Shown here in pieces: positions 9,240 to 19,092 of a stretch of DNA of 64,000 nt. The stretch is taken from NCBI RefSeq assembly GCF_000190315.1, contig NC_015151.1, positions 186,001 to 250,000 on the forward strand, read 5' to 3'. A model generated the notes under the pieces. That model saw only the letters and a list, made by a program, of their open reading frames with translations, was not told where the DNA came from and did no database searches. The translations under genes were made by a program, and so were the position numbers. The stretch is from Vulcanisaeta moutnovskia 768-28 (GTDB lineage Archaea > Thermoproteota > Thermoprotei > Thermoproteales > Thermocladiaceae). Within the stretch, counting starts at the first letter, position 1. Each line of letters starts with the position of its first letter.

Positions 9240-10190
9240 ATGAATTTTAAGGCTACGATAGCAGTACATGGAGGCGCAGGTAGTGCTGGTTATTTTGTTA
9301 ATGAGGAACATAGACGAAGATACTTAAATGGCTTAGTAAATGCCGTAAGTGCCGGTTTAGAGGCAGTTAAGAGGGGTAATGCCCTGGACATGGTTGTTGA
9401 GGCTGTTACTGTTATGGAGTTTGACGGTTCCTACGACGCCGGCAAGGGGTCCGTATTGAACTTATACGGCGAGGTTGAACAAGACGCAGGCGTTATGTGG
9501 GGTAAGGATCTAAGTGTTGGGGCTGTGGCTTCTGTTAAGCACGTAATAAATACAATAAGACTCGCCAGGCTTGTTATGGAAAGAACGGATCACGTATTAA
9601 TTATGGGGGATGGCGCCGAAGAACTGGCTAAGCAATTTAATCTTTGGGTTCCATCAACGGAATTAATTAATGAATTTAAGATAAATAGGTATAACTCCTT
9701 AATTAAGAATTTACGTTCACGTTATGAGAAAAACGTGGAACTCGCCAGGAAATTGGGCTTATTGGGTACGGTAGGTGCAGTCGCGCTTGATAGGGATGGT
9801 AACCTGGCCGCAGCAACCTCTACAGGAGGAACAATACTTAAGTGGCCTGGCAGGGTGGGTGACTCGCCGCTTCCCGGTGCTGGTTATTGGGCTGAGAATG
9901 GCGTATGTGCCGTATCCGTTACAGGTATTGGTGAATTCATTATTAGGGCAATGGCTTCATTTAGAGTATCAACACTTATTAAAAGTGGTGTTAGTATTGG
10001 TGATGCTGTTAGGCAGGTTGTTGATTATGTTACCAAGTTATTTGGTTCAGATAATATAGGGTTAATAGCGATAGATAGTTCTGGTAACGTAGCATCGGCA
10101 TTTAATACCGAAGTCATGGGCAGGGCATGGGGTAGAGAAGGCATGAACAAGGTAACTGTTGCTCATTATCCAAATGACCCATTTCCATGA
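9240..10190 (+). CDS. isoaspartyl peptidase / type-2 L-asparaginase (Ntn hydrolase)
   Basis: A 316-residue member of the plant-type asparaginase family. It starts ATIAVHGGAGSAG and has the autocleavage site GTVGAVALD at about residues 177-185, whose Thr becomes the N-terminal nucleophile after self-processing. STGG and GDSPLPGAGYWA follow as in the family. Such enzymes hydrolyse asparagine or isoaspartyl dipeptides from damaged proteins. The promoter element AATATAAAC, centred near 9213, lies about 27 nt before the ATG. Confidence 0.9.
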   Translation: MNFKATIAVHGGAGSAGYFVNEEHRRRYLNGLVNAVSAGLEAVKRGNALDMVVEAVTVMEFDGSYDAGKGSVLNLYGEVEQDAGVMWGKDLSVGAVASVKHVINTIRLARLVMERTDHVLIMGDGAEELAKQFNLWVPSTELINEFKINRYNSLIKNLRSRYEKNVELARKLGLLGTVGAVALDRDGNLAAATSTGGTILKWPGRVGDSPLPGAGYWAENGVCAVSVTGIGEFIIRAMASFRVSTLIKSGVSIGDAVRQVVDYVTKLFGSDNIGLIAIDSSGNVASAFNTEVMGRAWGREGMNKVTVAHYPNDPFP

Positions 10191-10224
10191 ATACCATGAA
10201 CTTACTTGCTTCCTAGATTACTAA

Positions 10225-11508
10225 TCATAGAAACTTCCTGGTAAAATCATTAAGTCTTTCCCCAATTCTTCTTGCTCGTTCTCTCAATACTTGGTAATCC
10301 CTGGATTTATCGTATATTATTCTACCGTTAACAATCACAATATCCACGTCTGAACCATCCGCTGAATAAACAATATTCGATAGGATATTATCATCTCTAA
10401 TTGGCTGAAGCCTTGGGCTACCTAGATCAAGTAATACCAAATCTGCCACGCAACCATTACCTAAACAACCACCTCTAGGACCTAACAACCTGTAGCCATT
10501 CACAGTAGCCGCCCTAAATGCATGCATGGCCTTAATACTGACATCCCAATAAGAATGCCTCTGAAGCAGTACTGCCATCTTCATTTCTCTAAACATATCA
10601 AGAGAATTATTGCTGGCAGGTCCATCAGTGCCTAACGTGACTATAACACCCATTTCCATTAACTCTCTCATTGGGAAATGACCCGCAGTAGCTAATTTCA
10701 TGTTTGATGTTGGTGCATGAGTCACACGGGCATTGGCCTTGGCTATGATACTCAACTCCCAACTAGTAACCCAACCCAAATGAATAAGTTGAGATTTACT
10801 GGAGATGAGACCTAGTGAATTGAGGTATTCCACGGGAAATACACCGTACTTTCTCTTTGCTTCATAAACCTCATCCCTAGTTTCAGACACGTGTATCTGT
10901 ATTGGTAGATCAAGTTCATGACTCAAATCCCTAATTCTCAATAATGTGTCCTTACCCACGGTGTAGATACTATGTACGTTAATTATCGGTCTCACCAATG
11001 ATGAATTCCCATACCTACTCATGAAATTCCTCAACTCATTCTCAACAAGCGTAGGACTCTTAAGTATGTCAATGAATGTAGGACCTAAAGCTGCCCTTAA
11101 TCCATACCTTGAGGCGATGTCCGCAACCACGTCTGGATAATGATACATGTCTATGAATGCTGTTGTGCCACTCATAATCATTTCGATTATAGATAACTCA
11201 CTGCTGAGGGACACGATATCTCTAGTTAATTCATTCTCCACGATCCACATCTTATTAAGCCATGTCATTAATTCCGCGTCATCATAAAAACCCCTCAATA
11301 AGGACATTGGTGTGTGAGTATGTGCATTAACAAGCCCAGGTATCACCACATGATTTGAACAATTAATTTCCTCGAGATGACCCTCAATGGCTTTACCAAC
11401 ACTTATTATTAACCCATTATCAATGGCTATATCCACATCCCTAAGTATCCTTAATTCGTCATTAATCCACGTTAATACAAAGTCACAATTTTTAAGTAAA
11501 TACCCCAT
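10225..11508 (-). CDS. amidohydrolase, MTA/SAH deaminase or chlorohydrolase family
   Basis: A 427-residue metal-dependent hydrolase of the COG0402 group. Seen motifs are HTHTPMSLLRGFYDD (metal-binding HxH), QIHVSETRDEV (His), and TLGTDGPASNNSLD (Asp), in the usual order. These enzymes deaminate 5'-methylthioadenosine, S-adenosylhomocysteine or related bases, and MTA/SAH deamination is the commonest archaeal assignment. It follows the Dph6 gene with 23 bp between them, so the two may be co-transcribed. Exact substrate cannot be told from sequence. Confidence 0.8.
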   Translation of the reverse strand: MGYLLKNCDFVLTWINDELRILRDVDIAIDNGLIISVGKAIEGHLEEINCSNHVVIPGLVNAHTHTPMSLLRGFYDDAELMTWLNKMWIVENELTRDIVSLSSELSIIEMIMSGTTAFIDMYHYPDVVADIASRYGLRAALGPTFIDILKSPTLVENELRNFMSRYGNSSLVRPIINVHSIYTVGKDTLLRIRDLSHELDLPIQIHVSETRDEVYEAKRKYGVFPVEYLNSLGLISSKSQLIHLGWVTSWELSIIAKANARVTHAPTSNMKLATAGHFPMRELMEMGVIVTLGTDGPASNNSLDMFREMKMAVLLQRHSYWDVSIKAMHAFRAATVNGYRLLGPRGGCLGNGCVADLVLLDLGSPRLQPIRDDNILSNIVYSADGSDVDIVIVNGRIIYDKSRDYQVLRERARRIGERLNDFTRKFL

Positions 11509-11531
11509 GCCAAGTCATTTAACGCACACTA

Positions 11532-12230
11532 TCACTCAACTAAAACCTTTGGCTCTAGGTGTATAGACTTAATTATATAAACCCATGAGTACTGATCTAA
11601 CCTATTAACCTCACCATCATCAATGACGATCCTCTCTCTAAATAATGGCGCATCAACAACAAATGTCTCCCCCTCACCACCCTCCAATGCCGGGTTGAAA
11701 CCAAACTTTAATGCGGCGCTTATCAATTCCTCAATATCACTAGGTGTTAATACCTTGCCTAACAATTTAGGATTTATACCCATCGTGCTTATTGATGTTA
11801 ATACAAACTTAAAACCATGCCTGTATAGATCCCTTAAATAGTTAACTTGGTTCTTCCTCCACAATGGTGAATAAACCCTTAAACCTAATTCATGGGCAAT
11901 GATGTTTATCATCATCCTTTGATAATCAGAGAGTAAAGCGCCAGTCACTATACCACTAATTCCAAACTTCTTCTTAACCTCATTAAAAGCTTTCCTTAAA
12001 TCCTCAAGCTCAAGATCCTTAACACCACTGGTCTCATAAATAACCTGGAAAACGCCTAATGCCTTAGCTTGATAACTCGTCCATTCAATATTTGGGTAAT
12101 GAAACATCCAGGAATCAGCACGACGAGGCCTTAATGTAAGTAGGCAAGTGACGCTAAAGCCCTTGAGTACAGCCCAGTGTAGGGCGTATGTTGAGTCCTT
12201 ACCACCTGAAAATAATGAACAAACCCTCAT
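11532..12230 (-). CDS. diphthine--ammonia ligase (Dph6 family)
   Basis: A 232-residue PP-loop ATPase opening with VCSLFSGGKDSTYALHWA, the ATP-pyrophosphatase motif, and containing GALLSDYQRMMINIIAHELG and SPLWRK, which mark the Dph6/MJ0570 family. It amidates diphthine on elongation factor 2, the last diphthamide step. The ATG at 12230 is preferred over a TTG six bases upstream, since it puts the SGGKDS motif at the family's usual distance from the N-terminus. It is followed closely by the amidohydrolase. Confidence 0.85.
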   Translation of the reverse strand: MRVCSLFSGGKDSTYALHWAVLKGFSVTCLLTLRPRRADSWMFHYPNIEWTSYQAKALGVFQVIYETSGVKDLELEDLRKAFNEVKKKFGISGIVTGALLSDYQRMMINIIAHELGLRVYSPLWRKNQVNYLRDLYRHGFKFVLTSISTMGINPKLLGKVLTPSDIEELISAALKFGFNPALEGGEGETFVVDAPLFRERIVIDDGEVNRLDQYSWVYIIKSIHLEPKVLVE

Positions 12231-12410
12231 TACCAATAAAACCCTAAACTCATAATTTAAAATACTAATTAGTATCAGAACCGTGTTTAAATATTAAGAA
12301 CCAGTGAATTTGGCAAAAGCATGAATAAATTAGGAAAGATTATTGTAAGGATAAAAATCCGCAACTCGTAAATAGTAATGTTTTTAATTTACTAAGTAGT
12401 GCCCAACCTG

Positions 12411-12656
12411 ATGAGTAGCGAGGGTGGAGAGGAGTGGCAATTTCCTGAAGATTGGGAGTATTCAGGTGGTGTACCTGAGAGATTGCTAAGGATCAGGGCT
12501 AAGTGTCCATACTGCGGTCATACCTTTGAGATTGAGATGGGCGAGTCTTGGTATAACATGGGCATTTCAGTTACCTGCCCAAAATGCGGTAAGCAGTTTT
12601 CAATAAGTATGTATGGCGAGGTTATTGGCGAGGCTAAGAAAGGCGCTAAAAAGTGA
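12411..12656 (+). CDS. small zinc-ribbon protein
   Basis: An 81-residue protein with two CxxC knuckles (CPYCGH near residue 32 and CPKCGK near residue 57), forming one zinc ribbon, and a lysine-rich tail. The ATG at 12411 is chosen over the GTG at 12399 because a TATA-like TTTTTAATTT centred at 12385 lies 26 nt upstream of it. Zinc ribbons of this kind occur in nucleic-acid-binding and regulatory proteins; no specific function can be assigned. The following gene begins 37 bp downstream and may share the transcript. Confidence 0.6.
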   Translation: MSSEGGEEWQFPEDWEYSGGVPERLLRIRAKCPYCGHTFEIEMGESWYNMGISVTCPKCGKQFSISMYGEVIGEAKKGAKK

Positions 12657-12692
12657 TGTTTAAATTTTGTGTCAATTTAACGGCGTTTCATA

Positions 12693-13121
12693 ATGAGTAA
12701 TACAGAATGCATTGAGGATTTGATGAATGCTGTAATGACTTTTTACTCCGTAGCAGTTATTGAGCATTACATGATATTCCTATTAATAAGTAAGTCCAGA
12801 AGTACTGAGGGTGTTTACGACCAGTTATTAAACGCAGTAAGAGATCACCTAGATAAGGAGGATAGAATATTAAATAACACGTTAAGATTAAAGGAGTGTG
12901 TGAATGGTAATGTTGCATCCTTACTTAATGAACTCATAAAAAACATTCAAGATGGAATTACCTTAGTTAATGACCCTGAGTTCATAAGTAATTACATCAA
13001 CGATTTTACAATTGCCGTAAAAGCCCTTACTAAGTACATGTTACATCATGAAGAGCTCATGTCAAGGATTATTAATGAATTACAAGAAAATATTCGAAGG
13101 TACATGAGAAGTTTAACCTGA
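12693..13121 (+). CDS. hypothetical all-helical protein
   Basis: A 142-residue protein I do not recognise. It appears fully alpha-helical with four amphipathic stretches. Histidines and acidic residues recur at IEHYM (about 24), RDHLDKED (about 52) and LHHEEL (about 124), a spacing that recalls hemerythrin-like metal bundles, but the full set of hemerythrin ligands is not evident. It follows the zinc-ribbon gene and converges on malate dehydrogenase. Start ATG 12693 has GTTTAAATTT about 30 nt upstream. Confidence 0.45.
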   Translation: MSNTECIEDLMNAVMTFYSVAVIEHYMIFLLISKSRSTEGVYDQLLNAVRDHLDKEDRILNNTLRLKECVNGNVASLLNELIKNIQDGITLVNDPEFISNYINDFTIAVKALTKYMLHHEELMSRIINELQENIRRYMRSLT

Positions 13122-13142
13122 TTTTTATAAAGCCATGTTACT

Positions 13143-14072
13143 TCACGATAGGTACTGCGGAGGTACTTGAGTTAGGTTCTTCTTTATCGCGTCGATACTG
13201 GCTAGGAACTTCTTTCTTTGCTCGTCATTAAGTTTCAATTCAATTATTTTCTCAACGCCATTCTTACCAAGTACGACAGGCACCTCCGCAAAAACGTCTC
13301 TCACACCATACTCGCCATCAAGGTATACAGAGGCTTCGAATATTCTCTTTCTATCTTTCTTAATTGAATCAACCATTAATGATAGACCGGCAGCTGGACC
13401 CCAGTTACTACTGAAGCCTCTCAGATTTGTTATCTCTGCACCAGCTTGTATTGTCTTCTTAACAATGTCGTCGTATTGATCCTTGGTTATGAACTCAGTA
13501 AGTGGTTTACCATACACGAAGGATGCCTCGGGTACTGGATACATATTCTCACCATGTTGGCCAAGGACGACGGGTATTATTGATTCAGGCGCTATGCCAA
13601 TAAGTAAAGATGCGTAATAGGCCATTCTATTTGAGTCTAAGACGCCGCTGAAACCAATGACCCTATTCCTTGGAAAGCCTAACTTCTTATAAAGAACATA
13701 GACCATTGCGTCAAGTGGGTTTGTGGTTATTATTACTATTGAGTTTGGAGCATATTTCTTAATTTGATCAGCCACTGATGCCACGATCTCGGCATTCTTA
13801 GCCGCCAATTCTTCCCTAGTCATTCCAGGTTTTCTAGCAAGTCCTGCAGTAACTATTACTATGTCACTACCCTCCATATCCTTATAGTCATTACTGCCCT
13901 TATACCTAACGGACTTACCGAGTATGGCAGCGGCATGGTTTAGGTCAACAGCTTCACCTTGGGGCAGATTCTTTATTACATCTATTAGCGTGATTTCATT
14001 GTCTAACTCGAAGAACATTAGGAAGGCGGCCGTGGTTGCGCCGACACGCCCACTACCTATTATCGTGATCAC
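13143..14072 (-). CDS. mdh: malate dehydrogenase (lactate/malate dehydrogenase family)
   Basis: A 309-residue NAD(P)-dependent dehydrogenase. It starts ITIIGSGRVGATTAAFL (Rossmann GxGxxG), followed by VTAGLARKPGMTREEL, the substrate loop whose Arg favours oxaloacetate/malate, TTNPLDAMVY and GQHGE with the catalytic His. It interconverts malate and oxaloacetate in the citric acid cycle. The GTG start at 14072 is supported by a GGGTGA Shine-Dalgarno site five nt upstream, and a TATA (GTTAAAAAC) near 14110, so this gene has a short leader unlike many neighbours. Confidence 0.9.
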   Translation of the reverse strand: MITIIGSGRVGATTAAFLMFFELDNEITLIDVIKNLPQGEAVDLNHAAAILGKSVRYKGSNDYKDMEGSDIVIVTAGLARKPGMTREELAAKNAEIVASVADQIKKYAPNSIVIITTNPLDAMVYVLYKKLGFPRNRVIGFSGVLDSNRMAYYASLLIGIAPESIIPVVLGQHGENMYPVPEASFVYGKPLTEFITKDQYDDIVKKTIQAGAEITNLRGFSSNWGPAAGLSLMVDSIKKDRKRIFEASVYLDGEYGVRDVFAEVPVVLGKNGVEKIIELKLNDEQRKKFLASIDAIKKNLTQVPPQYLS

Positions 14073-14202
14073 CTAGTTCACCCATTACCTGATATTAATG
14101 ACGAGTTTTTAACTTTAATCCACTCACAATGTATCATTAACAATATGCATTATTGAATTGACGTTGTTTATTTATGAAAAATAATATTTAGTCACTCATT
14201 GC

Positions 14203-15360
<1,158 letters not shown>

Positions 15361-15408
15361 CTAGATAGGTTTATAAGCATGTTTCCGTGACACTGTTGGT
15401 GGTTAATA

Positions 15409-15882
15409 ATGGCAGTGTCTAATGAAGAAATAACAAATAGTACGAATAATGAGAATGATGAAGAACCAATATTCAAAACAAACTTGCCCAGTGATAAGAC
15501 CAAGGAATTAATAGAGATACTACGTAATGTTTACGACCCTGAAATACCGATAGACGTGTACGATCTGGGACTTATTTACGAGGTAATGTTGGATAATGAT
15601 AAAGTTGTTCATGTAAAAATGACTCTGACAGCCGTAGGCTGTCCATTGTCAGAGAACTTAGGTTATCAAGTCGGTGCGGCTATTCAACAGGCAATACCTG
15701 ATGCAAAGGATATAGAAATTGATGTAGTATTTGACCCACCATGGACGCCATTAAAAATGACGAGGTTAGGACGTGAGATGTTTAAGGCAATTTATGGATA
15801 TGATATTGTTGAACAATGGCTAAAGTCGCAAAATGAACAAAGCACTCAAACGAACAATCAGGAGAATAGTGAAAACGCATAA
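15409..15882 (+). CDS. MIP18/DUF59 iron-sulfur assembly protein
   Basis: A 157-residue protein whose core VYDPEIPIDVYDLGLIYEV (residues 42-60), with a later GCPLSE cysteine, identifies the DUF59/MIP18/PaaD-like family involved in Fe-S cluster assembly or delivery. N- and C-termini are Asn/Gln/Glu rich and probably disordered. A GGTGG sequence eight nt before the ATG is a plausible ribosome-binding site, and TTTATAA at 15371-15377 gives a leader of about 12 nt. In archaea it may act with the ApbC/Nbp35 scaffold, which is not in this window. Confidence 0.8.
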   Translation: MAVSNEEITNSTNNENDEEPIFKTNLPSDKTKELIEILRNVYDPEIPIDVYDLGLIYEVMLDNDKVVHVKMTLTAVGCPLSENLGYQVGAAIQQAIPDAKDIEIDVVFDPPWTPLKMTRLGREMFKAIYGYDIVEQWLKSQNEQSTQTNNQENSENA

Positions 15883-15969
15883 TTGTCCTTGTTTTCATTA
15901 TCTATTTCTAAATAACTGCATTTTATATTCTGAATAAAAGATTTAAAAGGTGTATTTAGAATAGAAAAT

Positions 15970-16389
15970 GTGTTATCATCAATGGATAGCATTCCATCGA
16001 GAAGAACATTAAATGAACGAGTACAACAAAAACTAAGTGAGATTCTAGAGTCAAGTGATTTGATAAAATTTGTTGCTTTAGTTACAATGGATGGATTTAC
16101 CATAGCCTCAGGAATGAAGGGCAATATTAATGTTAATCCTAAATGGTTAGGCGCCCTAATAGTATCATCAATTAAGAACCTTGAACTTAACCTAAAAAAG
16201 GCATTGAATGAAGCAAATCTATCCGAGCTCGTTATATCCATAGGTCAGGATCTATTGATCGTGAAATCCATCGGTAAATTATCGCTGATAATGATTGTTG
16301 ATAGATCACTGGATATTAATTTCGTAATGTACGAGTTAGAGGAGGGATTAAGGGATTTAATAATGGATCTAGGCTTAGAAAGGAGATAG
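15970..16389 (+). CDS. Roadblock/LC7-like domain protein
   Basis: A 139-residue protein with the Roadblock/LC7 core (FVALVTMDGFTIASG near residues 35-49, then alternating strands). In archaea these small dimeric proteins are usually partners of small GTPases or regulators, but no GTPase lies beside it. The GTG at 15970 is chosen because TTTAAAA (15942-15948) is centred 25-26 nt upstream; an ATG four codons later is an alternative. Its start lies 87 nt after the Fe-S assembly gene. Confidence 0.55.
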   Translation: MLSSMDSIPSRRTLNERVQQKLSEILESSDLIKFVALVTMDGFTIASGMKGNINVNPKWLGALIVSSIKNLELNLKKALNEANLSELVISIGQDLLIVKSIGKLSLIMIVDRSLDINFVMYELEEGLRDLIMDLGLERR

Positions 16390-16399
16390 ATTTTACGCA

Positions 16400-16843
16400 T
16401 TATTCAACATTTTCCTCAACCGCCATACTATTTAATGACTCTATTAACGCGGCTGATGTCAAATTCTCAATTAATTGCTTCGACCTCTCATAATATGCAT
16501 TAATTAACTGCAATAACTTCTGCTTAACGTAATCTATTGGCTTTGTGTAGTAAACATAGGTATAACCTCCATTCTTAGCAAGCACGGGTCTCCTAGCAAT
16601 TAGGCCAAGTTGAACCAGCTTTACTAAGGACCTCTCAATAGTGCTTCTTGATTTATTCATTTCCTTAGCTATTTCGGCCACGGTCAGCGGCTCCTTCGCC
16701 TTATTCTGCAGTAAATAATAGATCTCCACCTCAGTTGGTGAGAGCCTAAGTATGCACCTCAGAATGTATTTTATATCCACATCCTCAAGGATCTCTTCGG
16801 TACTTTTCTCCTTAATTGTTATGAGAGACACCACGTTAATCAC
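16400..16843 (-). CDS. TrmB-like winged-helix transcriptional regulator
   Basis: About 147 residues with a winged helix (LSPTEVEIYYLLQNK, LTVAEIAKEMNKSRST, LVKLVQLGLIARRP) and a C-terminal helix fit for dimerisation. The family senses small ligands and represses or activates promoters. The frame is open from GTG 16858, but the TATA at 16867-16874 is centred about 27 nt above the GTG at 16843, making that the likely leaderless start; ATG 16849 is an alternative. A direct repeat between TATA and start suggests it regulates itself. Confidence 0.7.
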   Translation of the reverse strand: MINVVSLITIKEKSTEEILEDVDIKYILRCILRLSPTEVEIYYLLQNKAKEPLTVAEIAKEMNKSRSTIERSLVKLVQLGLIARRPVLAKNGGYTYVYYTKPIDYVKQKLLQLINAYYERSKQLIENLTSAALIESLNSMAVEENVE

Positions 16844-16850
16844 CAACATC

Positions 16851-16866
16851 AGTGTCACATAGTGTC
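16851..16866. promoter_or_regulatory. operator candidate upstream of TrmB-like gene
   Basis: The hexamer AGTGTC is repeated at 16851-16856 and 16861-16866, a 10-bp period, so both copies face the same side of the helix. It lies between the TATA box (16867-16874) and the predicted start at 16843. The ten bases TCACATAGTG at 16855-16864 also occur at 8456-8465 over the membrane ATPase promoter. Autoregulation by the adjacent winged-helix protein is inferred. Confidence 0.4.
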
Positions 16867-16942
16867 TTTATAAATCTTTTTCTCCAACATTTTCCACCAT
16901 AGAAATGCATTAATTATTACATTATTTATATATAATAAGGCT

Positions 16943-17923
16943 TTATAGCTCTACAGTGGTACCCATATTCCTACTTTTCACTATGCTATATATGTATGAT
17001 GCAGCCGCGAGATCCTCAACCGCAATACCAACGGATTTAAACAACGTAATATCACCATTCCCTAATCTACCCTGTCTCAAGCCACTTACTATTTCACCTA
17101 TTTCGATTAAATTCTTTTCAGATATTAAACCATTCTTAATTGGAATTATTATATCGCCAGTCTCATTCATAACTGCAGTGCGTGAGTCGACAGCTATCAC
17201 GGATACTTTACGAATAACATCGTCATCTAATTCCCTGGTATTAATCTCAGGGGCGCCGATTGACACTACGTGCATTCCCTCATGGAGCCATGAACCATGA
17301 ATAACAGGTTCTCTACTTGTTGTTGCTGTTATTACGATATCGGCTTGCTTAACAGCAACATAACCTGAATTAACTACCATGGCATCAATACCTCTATCCT
17401 GAGCTATTTTCGCTAATTCAAGGGCCCTTTCTCTCGTCCTTGAATGTATGAATACTCTCTTGATGGTAAAAGCCCTAGATAATAATATTAAATGATACTT
17501 CGCCTGTAATCCAGCGCCAATAATTGCCATTTTATCCATACCTCGTGCCATATACTTGATCGATACGGCGGTCGCGGCTGCGGTTCTCCATGCCGTTAAT
17601 GCCGTGCCATTAATAACCGCCATTGGTTGTCCCGTAACATCATTCATAAGTACGACTACTCCCTGGGTCGTTGGTAAGCCACGTAATTTATTACTCTCAA
17701 TAACATTGACTATTTTAACGGAAAAACCAAGGTTTCGTGTACCGCAGGGCATGACGCCCCACCAGTCATTATCAAGGTAAATAACCGTTCTTTGAGGCAT
17801 CTTGACAATGCCAGAGCTATAGTCCTTAAAAGCCGTGGCTATGGCATTTACTAATCCGTTAACGCCGTCCTTACTATCTAGGACCTCATCAACCTCCCTT
17901 CCACTTATTATTAACAGTCTCAT
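16943..17923 (-). CDS. ornithine cyclodeaminase / mu-crystallin family dehydrogenase
   Basis: A 326-residue protein with the NAD(P)-binding motif AIIGAGLQAKYHLILL near residue 133 and the family's GTALTAWRTAAATAVS segment upstream of it. The family contains ornithine cyclodeaminases, archaeal alanine dehydrogenases and related imine reductases; in archaea alanine dehydrogenase is common. Substrate cannot be fixed from sequence. It is a stand-alone gene, divergent from a small zinc protein. Confidence 0.8.
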   Translation of the reverse strand: MRLLIISGREVDEVLDSKDGVNGLVNAIATAFKDYSSGIVKMPQRTVIYLDNDWWGVMPCGTRNLGFSVKIVNVIESNKLRGLPTTQGVVVLMNDVTGQPMAVINGTALTAWRTAAATAVSIKYMARGMDKMAIIGAGLQAKYHLILLSRAFTIKRVFIHSRTRERALELAKIAQDRGIDAMVVNSGYVAVKQADIVITATTSREPVIHGSWLHEGMHVVSIGAPEINTRELDDDVIRKVSVIAVDSRTAVMNETGDIIIPIKNGLISEKNLIEIGEIVSGLRQGRLGNGDITLFKSVGIAVEDLAAASYIYSIVKSRNMGTTVEL

Positions 17924-18049
17924 ATTACATTTGAACTATGATGAAAAATTTAAGCATTATTCTCTATAGATATGAATAGGAGAATATCGTCTATGCATTT
18001 TGCGACAGATTTATTAATTCTAGTTATAAGTAAAATAGTGGGTGAAATT

Positions 18050-18343
18050 ATGGAGATTAAATGCATTAATTGCAAGTACTTTAGACTTCATGAGTTACAT
18101 GATGATATAGGTATTTGCACGAATAAGGATAGCCCGTACTACATGAGGATGGTCATGACCGAGTGGCAATGTCCCTTCTTCATGGAATTTAATGAGGAGA
18201 AGGATGAAGATGAATTTTATTGGTGCTCAGATTGCAAGACAATGATACATAAGTCATTATTACCACTTCATAAGGGACACAAATTGGTTAAGATACCGTA
18301 CATTGATGAGGAATCACACTTAGAAACCTACGTTGCAGATTAA
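18050..18343 (+). CDS. small double zinc-finger protein with B-box-like C-terminus
   Basis: A 97-residue protein with two putative metal sites. The first has Cys pairs CINCKYF, GICTN and WQCPF; the second, WCSDCKTMIHKSLLPLHKGH, has the C-x2-C then H-x7-H-x3-H spacing of a B-box or ZnF-UBP-like finger. The longer frame from 17972 is rejected: TTATAAG (18024-18030) lies 23-26 nt before the ATG at 18050, so upstream codons would overlap the promoter. Function unknown; a nucleic-acid- or protein-binding adaptor is possible. Confidence 0.55.
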   Translation: MEIKCINCKYFRLHELHDDIGICTNKDSPYYMRMVMTEWQCPFFMEFNEEKDEDEFYWCSDCKTMIHKSLLPLHKGHKLVKIPYIDEESHLETYVAD

Positions 18344-18357
18344 GCCGTTGCATGCCT

Positions 18358-18996
18358 TCAGAACGACTTAATTAAAAAATTTATGCAATACTTATGTATG
18401 AAATCCTCAATAGCCCTTGCTATAACTCTGATATCCTTACCTCTAGGTGTGTGAGACATTCCCTCAATTCGTATTAACTCAATAACATTACCAAGAGACC
18501 TGGCTTTTTCATAATAACTCTCTACCTGTTGAATATTTACTAATTCATCATTCGTACCATGTATCAAGAGTATTGGTGGTAAACTAGGCCTTAAGTAGTT
18601 GATGGGAGAGGTCCTCATAAGAAATTCCTCAGTAACTTGCTTACTATCGATTTTCATTAACTCCTCATAAGTCCTCCTCCTAATACTACCAGGTTCACCT
18701 GCAAGTAACCACCTAATTTGGGCTAACCTGTCAGTTGGTCCAGAAACCGAAATAGCACAAGCAACTTTATTTAATGTCGATGCTGCAAGTAGCGCTATTG
18801 TGCCACCCATCGAGTGACCAGCAACTATGAAATTATCATTAGCGCTTTGTATTAATTCATTAATTTTATGAAGCCCGTCTTCGAAGTCCCTATATGTTGG
18901 CGTTATTATCTCCAAATTTAGGGATTTTAATGGACCGGTAAGCCAATTTATTTTTTCAGGACTTGAACCAAAGCCATGAATCACCAAGGCCTTCAT
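18358..18996 (-). CDS. alpha/beta hydrolase
   Basis: A 212-residue alpha/beta hydrolase. It has VIHGFGSSPEK at the N-terminus (oxyanion region), nucleophile elbow GHSMGG near residue 60, the acid in LIHGTNDELV near residue 145 and the catalytic His in GMSHTPRG near residue 180. The short length, without a lid domain, resembles RBBP9/YdeN-like serine hydrolases or small carboxylesterases. Cytoplasmic; substrate unknown. Confidence 0.8.
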   Translation of the reverse strand: MKALVIHGFGSSPEKINWLTGPLKSLNLEIITPTYRDFEDGLHKINELIQSANDNFIVAGHSMGGTIALLAASTLNKVACAISVSGPTDRLAQIRWLLAGEPGSIRRRTYEELMKIDSKQVTEEFLMRTSPINYLRPSLPPILLIHGTNDELVNIQQVESYYEKARSLGNVIELIRIEGMSHTPRGKDIRVIARAIEDFIHKYCINFLIKSF

Positions 18997-19092
18997 TATT
19001 AAAGTACGTGTAATGCGTTAATTATAAAGTTTGTTGTAGAGTTAGGTTAGGAGAGTTAACCTAATAAATTTACTAGGGTTTTAACATCAGTC

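Noticed and set aside
12693-13121. hemerythrin domain
   Set aside because: Only some His/Glu positions match; the ligand set is not convincing.
15858-16241. 127-codon minus-strand frame opposite the Roadblock gene
   Set aside because: A shadow frame; the plus strand has a conserved protein and a promoter at the right spacing.
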